NCBI GenBank assembly: GCA_002346545.1
Contig: DEAA01000003.1
Span: forward strand, 39,394 to 103,393
Reading direction: 5' to 3'
Length of the DNA: 64,000 nucleotides
Source: Acidobacteria bacterium UBA2994
GTDB taxonomy: Bacteria; Acidobacteriota; Vicinamibacteria; Vicinamibacterales; UBA8438
The notes under the pieces were generated by a model. The model was given only the letters and a program-made list of their open reading frames with translations, made no database searches and had not been told where the DNA came from. Shown one piece after another: positions 9,636-18,213 of the stretch (within the stretch, counting starts at the first letter, position 1; every line of letters begins with the position of its first letter). The position numbers and the translations under genes were made by a program.

Positions 9636-10688
9636 ATGACTAGCGAGCAGGACACAGGAGTCCTTGACGTGGTGGTGGTCGGGTCGGGCCCGGCCGGGTT
9701 GGCAAGCGCGATTGCGGCACGCAAGCGAGGGCTCGCCTGCACGGTGGTGGAGAAGGGTGCGCTAGTCAATTCCATCCTGCACTTCCCGGTGAATATGGCG
9801 TTCTTCACGACGCCCGAGTTGCTCGAGATCGGTGGCCTGCCCTTCGTCACCCCGCATGAGAAGCCGAACCGAGACGAGACGCTCCGCTACTACCGCCGCG
9901 TGGTCGATGCCTACGGGCTGGACGTCCGGTTCGGGGTCGAGGCGACTGCGATCACGGAACAGGGGGGCGACGAGGGGACCCCGCTGCTCCGGGTCACGAC
10001 GCAGGAGGCCAACAAAGGAGAGCGTGAGCTGCTGAGTCGCACGGTGGTGGTGGCGATTGGCGCCTACGAGCGTCCAAACCTGCTCGGAATTCCGGGTGAA
10101 ACCCTGCCGCACGTCTCGCACTACTACACCGAGGCGCATCCGTTCTACCGGAAAAAAGTCGTCGTGGTGGGCGGGAAGAACTCCGCTGTCGAAACGGCGC
10201 TCGAGCTGTATCGGTCGGGCGTCGACGTCACCCTGGTGCACCGCCACGCCGAGTTGGGGAGTGGCATCAAGTACTGGGTGCGGCCGGATATCGAGAACCG
10301 CATCAAGGAGGGAGCGGTGACCGCCAATTTCAACACCCGGGTGGTCGAGATTCGTCCCACCGAGGTCGTCCTTGAGCACGAGGGCATCCAGTCGACGTTA
10401 CCCGCCGATGCGGTCTTCCTGTTGACCGGCTACCACCCCAATACGGACATGCTGGCGCGGTTCGGTGTCGAGTACGACACCGAGACGCTCGTCCCGACCC
10501 ACGACCCGGACACCTACGAGACCAACGTCTCCAACCTGTTCCTGGCGGGACAGGTCATCACCGGCATCCACAGCGGACTGATCTTCATCGAGAACGGCCG
10601 TTTCCACGGCGAGATGGTGATCAAGGAGATCGCCCGTCGCCTGACCGGCGAGCCGGCTCGCGAGCTGGCCGGCGTCGACCTCCCGTAG
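9636..10688 (+). CDS. ypdA: YpdA-family FAD/NAD(P)-dependent oxidoreductase
   Basis: A 350-residue flavoprotein. The FAD-binding GSGPAG motif is at residues 16-21 and a second nucleotide-binding motif, VVVVGGKNSAVE, is near residue 173. The segment EKGALVNSILHFPVNMAFF-TTPELLEIGG and the EKPNRDETLRYYRRV segment are characteristic of the YpdA/Bdr family, proposed bacillithiol disulfide reductases. Firmicute YpdA has a reactive cysteine in the first glycine motif (GGGPCG); here that position is alanine (residue 20), so the same thiol chemistry may not occur. ATG 9636 lies 35 bases after the preceding stop, with AGGAACAGGCAAGG upstream. It may act in thiol redox balance. Confidence 0.88.
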   Translation: MTSEQDTGVLDVVVVGSGPAGLASAIAARKRGLACTVVEKGALVNSILHFPVNMAFFTTPELLEIGGLPFVTPHEKPNRDETLRYYRRVVDAYGLDVRFGVEATAITEQGGDEGTPLLRVTTQEANKGERELLSRTVVVAIGAYERPNLLGIPGETLPHVSHYYTEAHPFYRKKVVVVGGKNSAVETALELYRSGVDVTLVHRHAELGSGIKYWVRPDIENRIKEGAVTANFNTRVVEIRPTEVVLEHEGIQSTLPADAVFLLTGYHPNTDMLARFGVEYDTETLVPTHDPDTYETNVSNLFLAGQVITGIHSGLIFIENGRFHGEMVIKEIARRLTGEPARELAGVDLP

Positions 10689-10792
10689 GGTTCTGTGGGG
10701 AGACGCCCGTCTGGCAAGGCGCCAGGAGGGAGCAGCCTGTTGGGCTGCGACCGACGAAGCAACGCAGTCAGGCGGGATGGATTACGTAGAAT

Positions 10793-11416
10793 TTACTGGG
10801 GTCCGAAGCCGCCTGGGGAGCGGCCAGCCAGAGAGCGCATCTCGATCAAATCGATCAGGGCGCGGGAGCGGCTCGCGATGTCGTCCCGCTCGAGTAGCGC
10901 CTGCTTCTCGATCGGATCGAAGTCCAGATACTGGGCGAGGGTGTTGACCAACTCCTCGTCTCCCATGTCGTTGGGTACCATCGCCTCCCCGCTCGCCGTC
11001 TCCAGGCGCCCTGCTAGCAGTGTTGCAAGCCTGGTCCGTGACTGCCGGACGTCCTCGCGAATCTCGTCGGTGGCCTCTTCCGGGAGCGGCGCAATATGGG
11101 CGCGCCGGTAGGCACGGTCGGTCTCCTCGAGCGCGATGCGGAAGCGCTGGATACCGCGTAGGATGATGTTCGAGCGGCCGTCCTGCAGTGTCTCCGAGTG
11201 GCTGACTAGGCCGGCGCAGCCGACAGCGTAGACCGGCGGCGCTTCTTCGATGGCGTCACGTTCGCGTAGCAGCACCATCCCGATGATGCGGTCGCCCTGC
11301 AGCGCGTCGGCCAGCATCTGACGGTAGCGCGGCTCGAAGATGTGCAACGGCAGAAAGACGGACGGGAAGAGCACCACGTTCGGGAGCGGAAAGATCGGGA
11401 TGATTGACGGAAGCAT
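10793..11416 (-). CDS. Lon N-terminal (LAN/PUA-like) domain protein
   Basis: A 207-residue stand-alone version of the Lon protease substrate-binding N-terminal domain: it starts PIFPLPNVVLFPSVFLPLHIFEPRYRQM and contains VGCAGLV and RGIQRFRI. No ATPase or protease domain follows, so it has no catalytic activity of its own and probably binds polypeptides. It is the last gene of a minus-strand group: its start is 15 bases after the VWA gene stop, which is 12 bases after the AAA+ ATPase gene. This context suggests a substrate adaptor for the ATPase/VWA pair, but free-standing LonN proteins also occur alone in many bacteria. Confidence 0.9.
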   Translation of the reverse strand: MLPSIIPIFPLPNVVLFPSVFLPLHIFEPRYRQMLADALQGDRIIGMVLLRERDAIEEAPPVYAVGCAGLVSHSETLQDGRSNIILRGIQRFRIALEETDRAYRRAHIAPLPEEATDEIREDVRQSRTRLATLLAGRLETASGEAMVPNDMGDEELVNTLAQYLDFDPIEKQALLERDDIASRSRALIDLIEMRSLAGRSPGGFGPQ

Positions 11417-11431
11417 GGCCTTCCCGGACCG

Positions 11432-12685
11432 CTAGTGGACCGTTCTGGTTTTCTTGTCCAGATAGTCCATCAGCACGTAGCGCCCCAGAGTGTGCGGGCT
11501 GGTGAAGTAGGCCTTTCCGTGGCAGATGGCGGTGACCTGTTTGACGAAGCTCACCAGATCGTAGTCGCGGGCGAGCATGAAGGTGTTGATGAGGATGCCC
11601 GCCTTTCGGCAGTTAGTCACCTCGGCGAAGGTCTCGGAGATGACCCACGGATCGAGCCCGAACGCGTTCCGGTAGATCTGGCCGTCTTCGCGGGTGAGCG
11701 CCGACGGCTTCCCGTCGGTGATCATCACGATCTGCCGCATGTCGCACTGCTGTCGTTCGAGGATCCGGCGTGCCAGACGGAGCCCCTGTCGCGTGTTCGT
11801 GTAGTACGGGCCGACGCGCACTCGAGCTAGCTGCTGCAGTGGGATCTCCTCAGCCGAGTCGTGGAACAACACGGCGCTGAGAGTATCGCCAGGATACTGG
11901 TGCTGGATCAGGTTGGCGAGTGCCAGGGCCACTTGCTTTGCGGGGGTAAACCGGTCTTCGCCATACAGAATCATGCTGTGGCTACAGTCGAGCATGAGCA
12001 CAGTGGCACAGGCGCTCTGGTATTCCCCCTGAGACACCATCAGATCCGGGTAGCTCACGTCGATGCCGCCGCCGACCGCGCCTCGTCCGAGACGACGGAC
12101 CGCGTTCAGGATGGTGGCGCTGCCGTCGAGGTTCATCGTGTCGCCAAACTCGTACGGTTTGGGCGAGCCGCTGGCGTCCACGCCGGTTGACAGGTCTCTG
12201 GTGTCGTGGCGTCCGACGCTGCTGTGGCCGGTCGAGCTGAGCAGGTCACGCAGTGCGCGGTAGCCGAGAAAGTCGAGGCCCTTGTCGGTGACCTCGAACC
12301 GCATGTTACTGTCGGCGCCCTGGCCCTCTCCCGACTCGGCGTGCGGATCTGGTTGGCGCGTGATGTAGCCCTCTTGCTCCATTGCCTGGATGATCTGTTC
12401 GACGAGTTCTTCCAGGCGTGATGGACTGTCGCTGTCGGCCGGGTCGCCCAGGAGCCGGTCGATGGTCTCATCCGAGAGTACCCCGTCGTTGAGCAGCGCC
12501 TCGAGAATCGCGTCGTGTAGCGACTGCTCGGAGCGCTGGTCGTCCTCGGCGAACGGGTCATCGGAGTCGCCCGCCGGGCTGCCGAAGCCGCTGTCGAGCA
12601 GCAGGCCTGAGAGCTTCGAGACGAGCTCTTCCAGATCCAGGCCTTCGAGGTCGTTCCCGGTGTAGCGGGTGTATTTGAACTTCAC
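11432..12685 (-). CDS. VWA (von Willebrand factor A) domain protein
   Basis: A 417-residue cytoplasmic protein. The N-terminal 200 residues are acidic and helical ([30 protein letters not shown]). The C-terminal half is a VWA domain with a complete metal-ion-dependent adhesion site: DCSHS at residues 233-237, a Thr in the YYTNTRQGL segment, and ITDGKPSA. This arrangement is like BchD/ChlD or CoxE-type partners of MoxR ATPases, which act as chaperones or metal-insertion machines. It begins 12 bases after the AAA+ ATPase gene and ends 15 bases before the LonN gene, so it is almost certainly the partner of that ATPase. Substrate unknown. Confidence 0.88.
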   Translation of the reverse strand: MKFKYTRYTGNDLEGLDLEELVSKLSGLLLDSGFGSPAGDSDDPFAEDDQRSEQSLHDAILEALLNDGVLSDETIDRLLGDPADSDSPSRLEELVEQIIQAMEQEGYITRQPDPHAESGEGQGADSNMRFEVTDKGLDFLGYRALRDLLSSTGHSSVGRHDTRDLSTGVDASGSPKPYEFGDTMNLDGSATILNAVRRLGRGAVGGGIDVSYPDLMVSQGEYQSACATVLMLDCSHSMILYGEDRFTPAKQVALALANLIQHQYPGDTLSAVLFHDSAEEIPLQQLARVRVGPYYTNTRQGLRLARRILERQQCDMRQIVMITDGKPSALTREDGQIYRNAFGLDPWVISETFAEVTNCRKAGILINTFMLARDYDLVSFVKQVTAICHGKAYFTSPHTLGRYVLMDYLDKKTRTVH

Positions 12686-12697
12686 GCAGCGTTCCGT

Positions 12698-14203
12698 TTA
12701 GTTGTAGTACTTCTTCTTGCCGCGCGGTATCTGGAGGTCGGTTTCGAAGAGCTGGTCCGCCGTTTGTGCTTGCCGCGTTGGCTTCTGGCCGGCCCGATAC
12801 TGCCACTCCTCGCTGCGGCTGATCTTCTTCTGGGCGTAGAGGCCCTCGATCACGAACTCGACGGCCGATGCCACCACCGGGTCGGAGGGCTGGTCCAGCG
12901 GGATGACCTGGGTCGTCAGTTCGCGCAGCCCCTGGATCTCGTCGGTCTGTTCGAGCAGGTTCGCCGCCGGCGTGCCGTCGCCGAGTTGCAGCGTTCCGCC
13001 CATTTCGAACCACTCGACCACGGGGGCCGGGTCGATGTCGGTGGCCCAGCCCTCGAAGACATGACCGACCGCCGAGCGGATGACGTCGCGAGCCACGTTG
13101 TTGGCACCCTTGAGCTCGCCTTCGTATTCGAGCTCGAATTTGCCGGTAATGGCGGGGAGCGCCGCATAGACGTCAGCCACACGTGGCACCACGTCGGACT
13201 CCCCGGCGATGCGTGCGCGCCGCTCGGCGTTCGAGAGGACGTTCTCGAGACACGAGATCGGGAGCCGCTGGCTCACTCCGGACCGCTTGTCGATCTTGCC
13301 GTGTTCGCGCGCGACAAACGCGATCTCCTCGACGACCTCGCGGATGTAGTCGGGGATGGTGACCGAGCCACTCGTCTGGCCGTCGCGGTCGACCCAGGCT
13401 TCCTGGGCCGTGATCTCCATGCCCGCCTGGCGCGTTTGCGGATAGTGGGTTCGGATCTCCGAGCCGATCCGGTCCTTCAGGGGCGTGATGATCTTGCCAC
13501 GCGCGGTGTAGTCCTCCGGATTGGCGGTGAAGGTCATCACCACGTCCAGGGGAAGGCGAATCGGATAGCCCTTAATCTGCACATCTCCTTCCTGGAGAAT
13601 GTTAAAGAGGCCGACCTGAATCTTGCCGGCCAGGTCGGGGAGCTCGTTGACCGCGAAAATGCAGCGGTTGGCGCGTGGTAGCAGACCGTAGTGCATCGTG
13701 AGCTCGTCGGAAAGCTCGAGTCCGGCGCGGGCTGCCTTGATCGGGTCCACGTCGCCGATCATGTCGGCGATGGTCACATCCGGCGTGGCCAGCTTCTCCA
13801 CCAGGCGCTTCGATTGCTCGAGCCAAGCAACCGGCATGTCGTCGCCCTCTTCGGCCACGCGCAGCCGGCAGGCACGACAGAGCGGGGCCAGCGGGTCGTC
13901 GTTAATCTGGCAGCCGGGCACCACCGGGATCCGATTGTCGAGCAGGGTGGTCAGCCCGCGCAGGATCCGAGTCTTTGCCTGTCCCCTCAGCCCGAGGAGC
14001 ACGAAGTTCTGCTGGGACAGGATGGCGTTGGTGACCTGGGGGATGACCGAGTCTTCATAGCCCACGATGCCTGGAAACAGGGGTGTGCCGGCTTCGAGCA
14101 GGCGCAGGAGGTTGTCCCGCATCTCCTGCTTGATGGTGCGGTGGGGCAGCTGGCCCTTTTCGACTGCTGCGCGAAGGTCTCTCAAATGTTCCGGTAGCGA
14201 CAT
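12698..14203 (-). CDS. Magnesium-chelatase ChlI-like / MoxR-type AAA+ ATPase
   Basis: A protein of about 501 residues. Walker A is of the GLRGQAKTR type (final glycine replaced by alanine, as in MoxR/RavA ATPases). It is followed by a cysteine insert (GCQINDDP, LCRAC) also seen in BchI/ChlI, then CIFAVNELPDLAGKIQ for Walker B/sensor and FTANPEDYTARGKIITPLKDRIG for sensor 1 and the arginine region. The C-terminal region is longer than in ChlI. I use ATG 14203; an in-frame ATG at 14215 adds four residues but has no ribosome-binding site. No bacteriochlorophyll genes are seen, so chlorophyll metal insertion is unlikely. It is predicted to drive remodelling of a client protein with the VWA and LonN proteins. 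Confidence 0.87.
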   Translation of the reverse strand: MSLPEHLRDLRAAVEKGQLPHRTIKQEMRDNLLRLLEAGTPLFPGIVGYEDSVIPQVTNAILSQQNFVLLGLRGQAKTRILRGLTTLLDNRIPVVPGCQINDDPLAPLCRACRLRVAEEGDDMPVAWLEQSKRLVEKLATPDVTIADMIGDVDPIKAARAGLELSDELTMHYGLLPRANRCIFAVNELPDLAGKIQVGLFNILQEGDVQIKGYPIRLPLDVVMTFTANPEDYTARGKIITPLKDRIGSEIRTHYPQTRQAGMEITAQEAWVDRDGQTSGSVTIPDYIREVVEEIAFVAREHGKIDKRSGVSQRLPISCLENVLSNAERRARIAGESDVVPRVADVYAALPAITGKFELEYEGELKGANNVARDVIRSAVGHVFEGWATDIDPAPVVEWFEMGGTLQLGDGTPAANLLEQTDEIQGLRELTTQVIPLDQPSDPVVASAVEFVIEGLYAQKKISRSEEWQYRAGQKPTRQAQTADQLFETDLQIPRGKKKYYN

Positions 14204-14260
14204 AGCTCTCATCATAATGCCGGATCCGACGTCACAGGGATGACGTGGGGTCGGGAGGGG

Positions 14261-15943
14261 TCAGCGGTCGACGGCGAGCGTATTGGCGGTGACGTAGCTT
14301 GGTTGGATGTCGATCGGGACGCCGCTGAGTCGGTTGAGGACGTCTTGGACCTCAGGACGGACCACGCCGCGGGTCTCGAGGATCGCTTCGGCGGCCTCGA
14401 TGTCGCCGGTCGCCTGGATGGTCATCAGCTCTCGGGTCAGCCCGGTGACGGTATCAGGGATTAGGTCGTGGTTCACCTTGAAGCGACCGGCTGCGTCCAC
14501 GGTGACGGCGCCGGCATCGAGGAACGTGTTCAGCTGGATCGCTACCCCGCGGCCGTGCGCCTCGCCGACTCCGAAGCGGATGGACCGGAACGTGGAGGCG
14601 AGGAACGTTGTGTACATGCTGCGTTCGAGCGAGGCAGTGAGCTCCCCCTGATTGATTAGCTGGTGCAGGGCCCACAGCCCGGCGACGTCGGCCTTAGCTT
14701 CTTCGATGGTGCTGTAAGTCTCCCGGAGTTCCTGTCGTACCGTGGTCTCGCGTCCGTCGACGGTGATGGTGTTCGGCCCCAATCCATGCATCAGTTCGTG
14801 CATCAGGATGTGGGTGAAGAACGCCTCGAAGGTGACGTCGCGGAGCTCGACGGGCGACAGCGCTTCCTCCGAGAGGGGGGCGAGTACCTGCTGGAATTTC
14901 GCCTCCTGGACGTTCTTCAGCATCACTCGTTTGGCGCCCTTGTCGCGAATGACCCGCTCATCGTTCGGCAGGTTGAAGGCCGCAGTCTGCACGCCGCTGT
15001 TGGCGTCGCCGGCGGTGAACAAGACGTTGACCACCCGGATCGGAGCGAGCGCACCGAGTGCCGGGTTCCGGAACGCAGGGTCGATCGGCAGCGCGTCCTC
15101 AAGGTCCTGCAGCAGCGCGCCGAACCGGGCCAGCTTGGCCGTTTCCTCGTCATCGCGCAGGGTGACGAATGCCTCGAATGCCGCCTTGTAGTTGAACCAC
15201 TCGTCTTCGTATACCTCGTAGGGCCCGATCGTGAGGTCGATCGCGGCGTCCAGTTCAAGCCAGGCTACGTCGCTGTCGTAGTAGTCGTTTGAGGAGAAGG
15301 CGTCCGCGCGGGTTTCGAGATAGCGGCGGAGGGTTGGTTCCTGGGTGGCTCGCCCTGCTCGCCGCAGATGTTCGGCCGCGATCGCCAGAGGGCCCTCGTA
15401 CTCCACGCTGTAGGGCACGATGGCGAAGCCGCCGGCACCTCGTCGGATCGTCGTGAAGAAGCTGGTAGCAGCGTCTCGGGTGGGGCCTTCGAGCTGGTCG
15501 AACCAGCGTGCCACCTCGTCGCGGGTAGCGCCGGCGGGGTAGTAGTTCGCGCCCTCCGGCTTCTCGGGGGCGCCTGGCACGAACGTCTCGTTGTCTTCGA
15601 TCCGTGACCAGGGCCCTTTATTCAGTAAGAAGTAGTCCAGTCTGGCTTGGCCCAGGTTACTGGTGTCGGTGGCTAGCTCGAGCAGCATGGCCGGGTTTCC
15701 GGCCCAGACCTGCTCGAGGAAGAGGCCGTCCATGACCCGTGCGGCCTCGAGGATGTGCGCGAGCGCCTCCCGCTCGGAGTCGGGGAGTGCGTCGAGATCG
15801 GCCCCGATCTCGACCGGGGCGAAGAGTCTCGTCATCGTCGTGTCCTGGCGTGCGCTGGCCGAGACGGCCAGGGTGGCGACCACGCCGACCGCTACCCCGA
15901 CGGAGGCGAGCGGGCCGGGTATCCGACGGCTCGTATGTCGCAT
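14261..15943 (-). CDS. Secreted zinc metallopeptidase, dipeptidyl-peptidase III (M49)-like
   Basis: A 560-residue protein with a signal peptide (MRHTSRRIPGPLASVGVAVG, then VVATLAVSASA). The zinc site is HELMH at residues 382-386 plus the glutamate motif EEAKAD at 414-419, which is the M49-type EExxAD third-ligand motif. Classical DPP III has HELLGH, with one residue more between the histidines; this gene has HExxH, so it belongs to a divergent branch. It likely removes dipeptides from, or otherwise cleaves, peptides in the periplasm or outside. It lies 57 bases upstream of the AAA+ ATPase gene on the same strand and may be in its operon. It is divergent from lpdA. Confidence 0.8.
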   Translation of the reverse strand: MRHTSRRIPGPLASVGVAVGVVATLAVSASARQDTTMTRLFAPVEIGADLDALPDSEREALAHILEAARVMDGLFLEQVWAGNPAMLLELATDTSNLGQARLDYFLLNKGPWSRIEDNETFVPGAPEKPEGANYYPAGATRDEVARWFDQLEGPTRDAATSFFTTIRRGAGGFAIVPYSVEYEGPLAIAAEHLRRAGRATQEPTLRRYLETRADAFSSNDYYDSDVAWLELDAAIDLTIGPYEVYEDEWFNYKAAFEAFVTLRDDEETAKLARFGALLQDLEDALPIDPAFRNPALGALAPIRVVNVLFTAGDANSGVQTAAFNLPNDERVIRDKGAKRVMLKNVQEAKFQQVLAPLSEEALSPVELRDVTFEAFFTHILMHELMHGLGPNTITVDGRETTVRQELRETYSTIEEAKADVAGLWALHQLINQGELTASLERSMYTTFLASTFRSIRFGVGEAHGRGVAIQLNTFLDAGAVTVDAAGRFKVNHDLIPDTVTGLTRELMTIQATGDIEAAEAILETRGVVRPEVQDVLNRLSGVPIDIQPSYVTANTLAVDR

Positions 15944-16062
15944 CGTAGGGCTCCCCTGGGATGTGGGACGGCGGTCGGCGCGTACCGTCCATCCCCCGAT
16001 ATCCCATCATGGTCCGATGAGGCCGGACGAGGCAAGGTGCGCGGTCTGCTACAGTGCATAGG

Positions 16063-17484
16063 ATGGCGACTTCCACGCAGGTGACGGTGATCGGCGGCGG
16101 CCCGGGAGGATATGCGGCCGCGTTTTTGGCTGCGGACCTGGGCATGCAGGTCACACTGATCGACGATGCCAAGGACCCCGGCGGCGTTTGTCTATATCGC
16201 GGCTGTATGCCGTCAAAGGCATTGCTCCATGTTGCGAAGGTGCTCACCGAAGCGAAAGAGGCCGAGGCCTGGGGGGTGGACTTCGGCGAGCCGACGATCG
16301 ATATCGACCGGATGCGGGCCTGGAAGGACCAGGTGGTCTCACGTCTGACAGGTGGTCTCGGGCAGCTGTCGACCCAGCGCGGTGTCACCTATCTCCGTGG
16401 TCGGGCCGAGTTGCTGGGGCCGACTTCCACTCGCGTTACTGGCGTCGACGGAGAGGTGACCGATGTTACCTTCGAGCACGCCATCCTGGCCACAGGGTCA
16501 CGTCCCGCCGCCCCGGGGCCGCTCGCATCGGATAGCGAGCATGTCTGGGATTCCACCTTGGCGCTCGAGGTGCGTTCGGTGCCGCCAACACTGCTCGTGG
16601 TGGGCGGCGGCTACATCGGTCTTGAGCTGGGGTCGGTCTACGCCTCGCTGGGGTCGGCGGTGACCGTCGTCGAGATGACCAGCGGTTTGCTCCCCGGCGC
16701 CGACCGTGATCTTGTGTCGGTCGTATCGCGGCGCCTCGACTCGCTGGCTGCAGCCATCCGGCTCGAGACGACAGTGGCCGGGTTGACCGAAGACCGCGAC
16801 GGTGTCCTGGTCGAACTCCACACCAAGGCCGGTGAGACGACCAAGGAGCGGTTCGACCGGGTGCTGGTCGCGGTGGGGCGGGTGCCGAATTCACAGATCG
16901 TCGGGTTGGAGCTGACCAAAGTGCAGCTTGACGACCGCGGCTTTGTCCAGGTGGACCCCCAACGGCGAACCGCCGAGCCGACGATCTTCGCCGTGGGCGA
17001 CCTTGTGGGTGAACCGATGCTGGCGCACAAGGCGAGTCACGAGGCGCGCACCGCGGTGGAGGCGATCGCCGGTCACAAGTCGGTTTTCGAGCCGCGAGCG
17101 ATTCCGGCGGTGGTGTTTACCGACCCTGAACTCGCCTGGTGCGGTTTAACCGAAACGCAGGCCAAGGCTGAAGGTCGGAAGGTACAGGTGACCCGCTTCC
17201 CGTGGGCTGCGTCGGGACGGGCCCTGACGCTGGACCGTCCCGCCGGCGTGACCAAGCTGATTGTCGACCCTAAGTCAGAGGAAATTCTCGGTGTCGGCAT
17301 TGCCGGCACCGGCGCCGGGGAACTGATTGCCGAAGGGGTGGTGGCCATCGAGATGGGCGCAACTGCGGCCGATCTGAAGCTGTGTATCCACCCACATCCC
17401 ACCCTGTCTGAGACGCTTATGGAGTCGGCCGAGGTCTTCTTCGGCCAGAGCACCCACGTTTACCGGCCCAAACGCGCCCCATGA
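16063..17484 (+). CDS. lpdA: Dihydrolipoyl dehydrogenase
   Basis: A 473-residue flavoenzyme (E3) that reoxidises lipoyl groups of pyruvate, 2-oxoglutarate or branched-chain dehydrogenase complexes, or of the glycine cleavage system. The FAD motif GGGPGG is near the N terminus, the redox-active disulfide is in CLYRGCMPSKA, the NAD motif is VVGGGYIGLE, and the C-terminal catalytic HPHPTLSE motif (His-Glu) is intact. ATG 16063 is used; an in-frame GTG at 16054 would add three residues. No E1 or E2 gene is adjacent, but lipA lies 0.7 kb away. The 3' end overlaps the convergent glycosylase gene by 25 bases. Confidence 0.95.
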   Translation: MATSTQVTVIGGGPGGYAAAFLAADLGMQVTLIDDAKDPGGVCLYRGCMPSKALLHVAKVLTEAKEAEAWGVDFGEPTIDIDRMRAWKDQVVSRLTGGLGQLSTQRGVTYLRGRAELLGPTSTRVTGVDGEVTDVTFEHAILATGSRPAAPGPLASDSEHVWDSTLALEVRSVPPTLLVVGGGYIGLELGSVYASLGSAVTVVEMTSGLLPGADRDLVSVVSRRLDSLAAAIRLETTVAGLTEDRDGVLVELHTKAGETTKERFDRVLVAVGRVPNSQIVGLELTKVQLDDRGFVQVDPQRRTAEPTIFAVGDLVGEPMLAHKASHEARTAVEAIAGHKSVFEPRAIPAVVFTDPELAWCGLTETQAKAEGRKVQVTRFPWAASGRALTLDRPAGVTKLIVDPKSEEILGVGIAGTGAGELIAEGVVAIEMGATAADLKLCIHPHPTLSETLMESAEVFFGQSTHVYRPKRAP

Positions 17485-18167
17485 GGACGCTGTTCGTCAA
17501 GCAGGGTCCGGGCGGTGGTCAAGACGTCCACGAGCATGGTCGGCGTCAGCCGGCCCGTGTGGGTGTTCTGCTGGCTCGGATGATAGGAGACGACCAGCGG
17601 CCAGGCGCCCGGAGGACGACAAACCAGTCCGTGATGGAAACGGGGCCGCGGCCGCACCGTGATGTCCCGTTCAGCCAGCAGACGCCAGTAGCTGTCGTAG
17701 GCGATTTTGCCAAGCGCGACGATCGCTTTCAGACGGGGGAGCGCCGTGGTCTCGGCCTGCAGCAGCGGGTGACAGTTGGCGATCTCGGTGGGGGCTGGCC
17801 GGTTGTCTGGGGGTGCGCACCGGACCACGGTCGAAAGGTAGGCGTCGATCAGCACGAGGCCGTCTTGCTTATCTCGACAGAGCGCCTGGTTGGCGAACCC
17901 GGTTTCGTGCATCGCGGCCATCAGGAAGTCACCCGAGCGATCGCCGGTGAATGGGCGGCCGGTCCGGTTGGCGCCGTGCGCGGCCGGGGCGAGACCGAGG
18001 ACCAACAGACGCGCCCGGCGGTCGCCGAAGCCTGGCACCGGACGTCCCCAGTAGACGTCGTTTCGGAACGCGGCTCGCTTGTCCTGCGCGATCCGGGCGC
18101 AGTAGGCGCGCAGACGTGGGCACTCTTCGCAGCCGATGATCTGCCGACGGACGGTCGAGAGGGCCAT
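17460..18167 (-). CDS. Uracil-DNA glycosylase, type 5 (UDGb-like)
   Basis: A 235-residue DNA repair enzyme that excises uracil (and often hypoxanthine or xanthine) from DNA. The N-terminal cysteine cluster (CEECPRLRAYC) with a later cysteine binds a 4Fe-4S cluster as in families 4 and 5. Motif A is GLAPAAHGANRTGRPFTGD; alanine where other families have Asp/Asn/Glu defines family 5. Motif B is SYHPSQQNTHTG, with the conserved His. It starts 46 bases downstream of lipA on the same strand, so the two are probably co-transcribed; its 3' end runs 25 bases into the end of lpdA. Confidence 0.9.
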   Translation of the reverse strand: MALSTVRRQIIGCEECPRLRAYCARIAQDKRAAFRNDVYWGRPVPGFGDRRARLLVLGLAPAAHGANRTGRPFTGDRSGDFLMAAMHETGFANQALCRDKQDGLVLIDAYLSTVVRCAPPDNRPAPTEIANCHPLLQAETTALPRLKAIVALGKIAYDSYWRLLAERDITVRPRPRFHHGLVCRPPGAWPLVVSYHPSQQNTHTGRLTPTMLVDVLTTARTLLDEQRPHGARLGR

Positions 18168-18213
18168 GACGGTTTTATGGGGCTTCGCCCCACCGGCGCC
18201 GGTCGTGTAACGG

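Noticed and set aside
10733..10757. GCAGCC/GGCTGC hairpin and a sequence resembling GGAGGGAGCAGCC, compared with SRP RNA
   Set aside because: The conserved SRP GGAAG...GGAAGCAGCC loop is not present and the gap is only about 100 bases.
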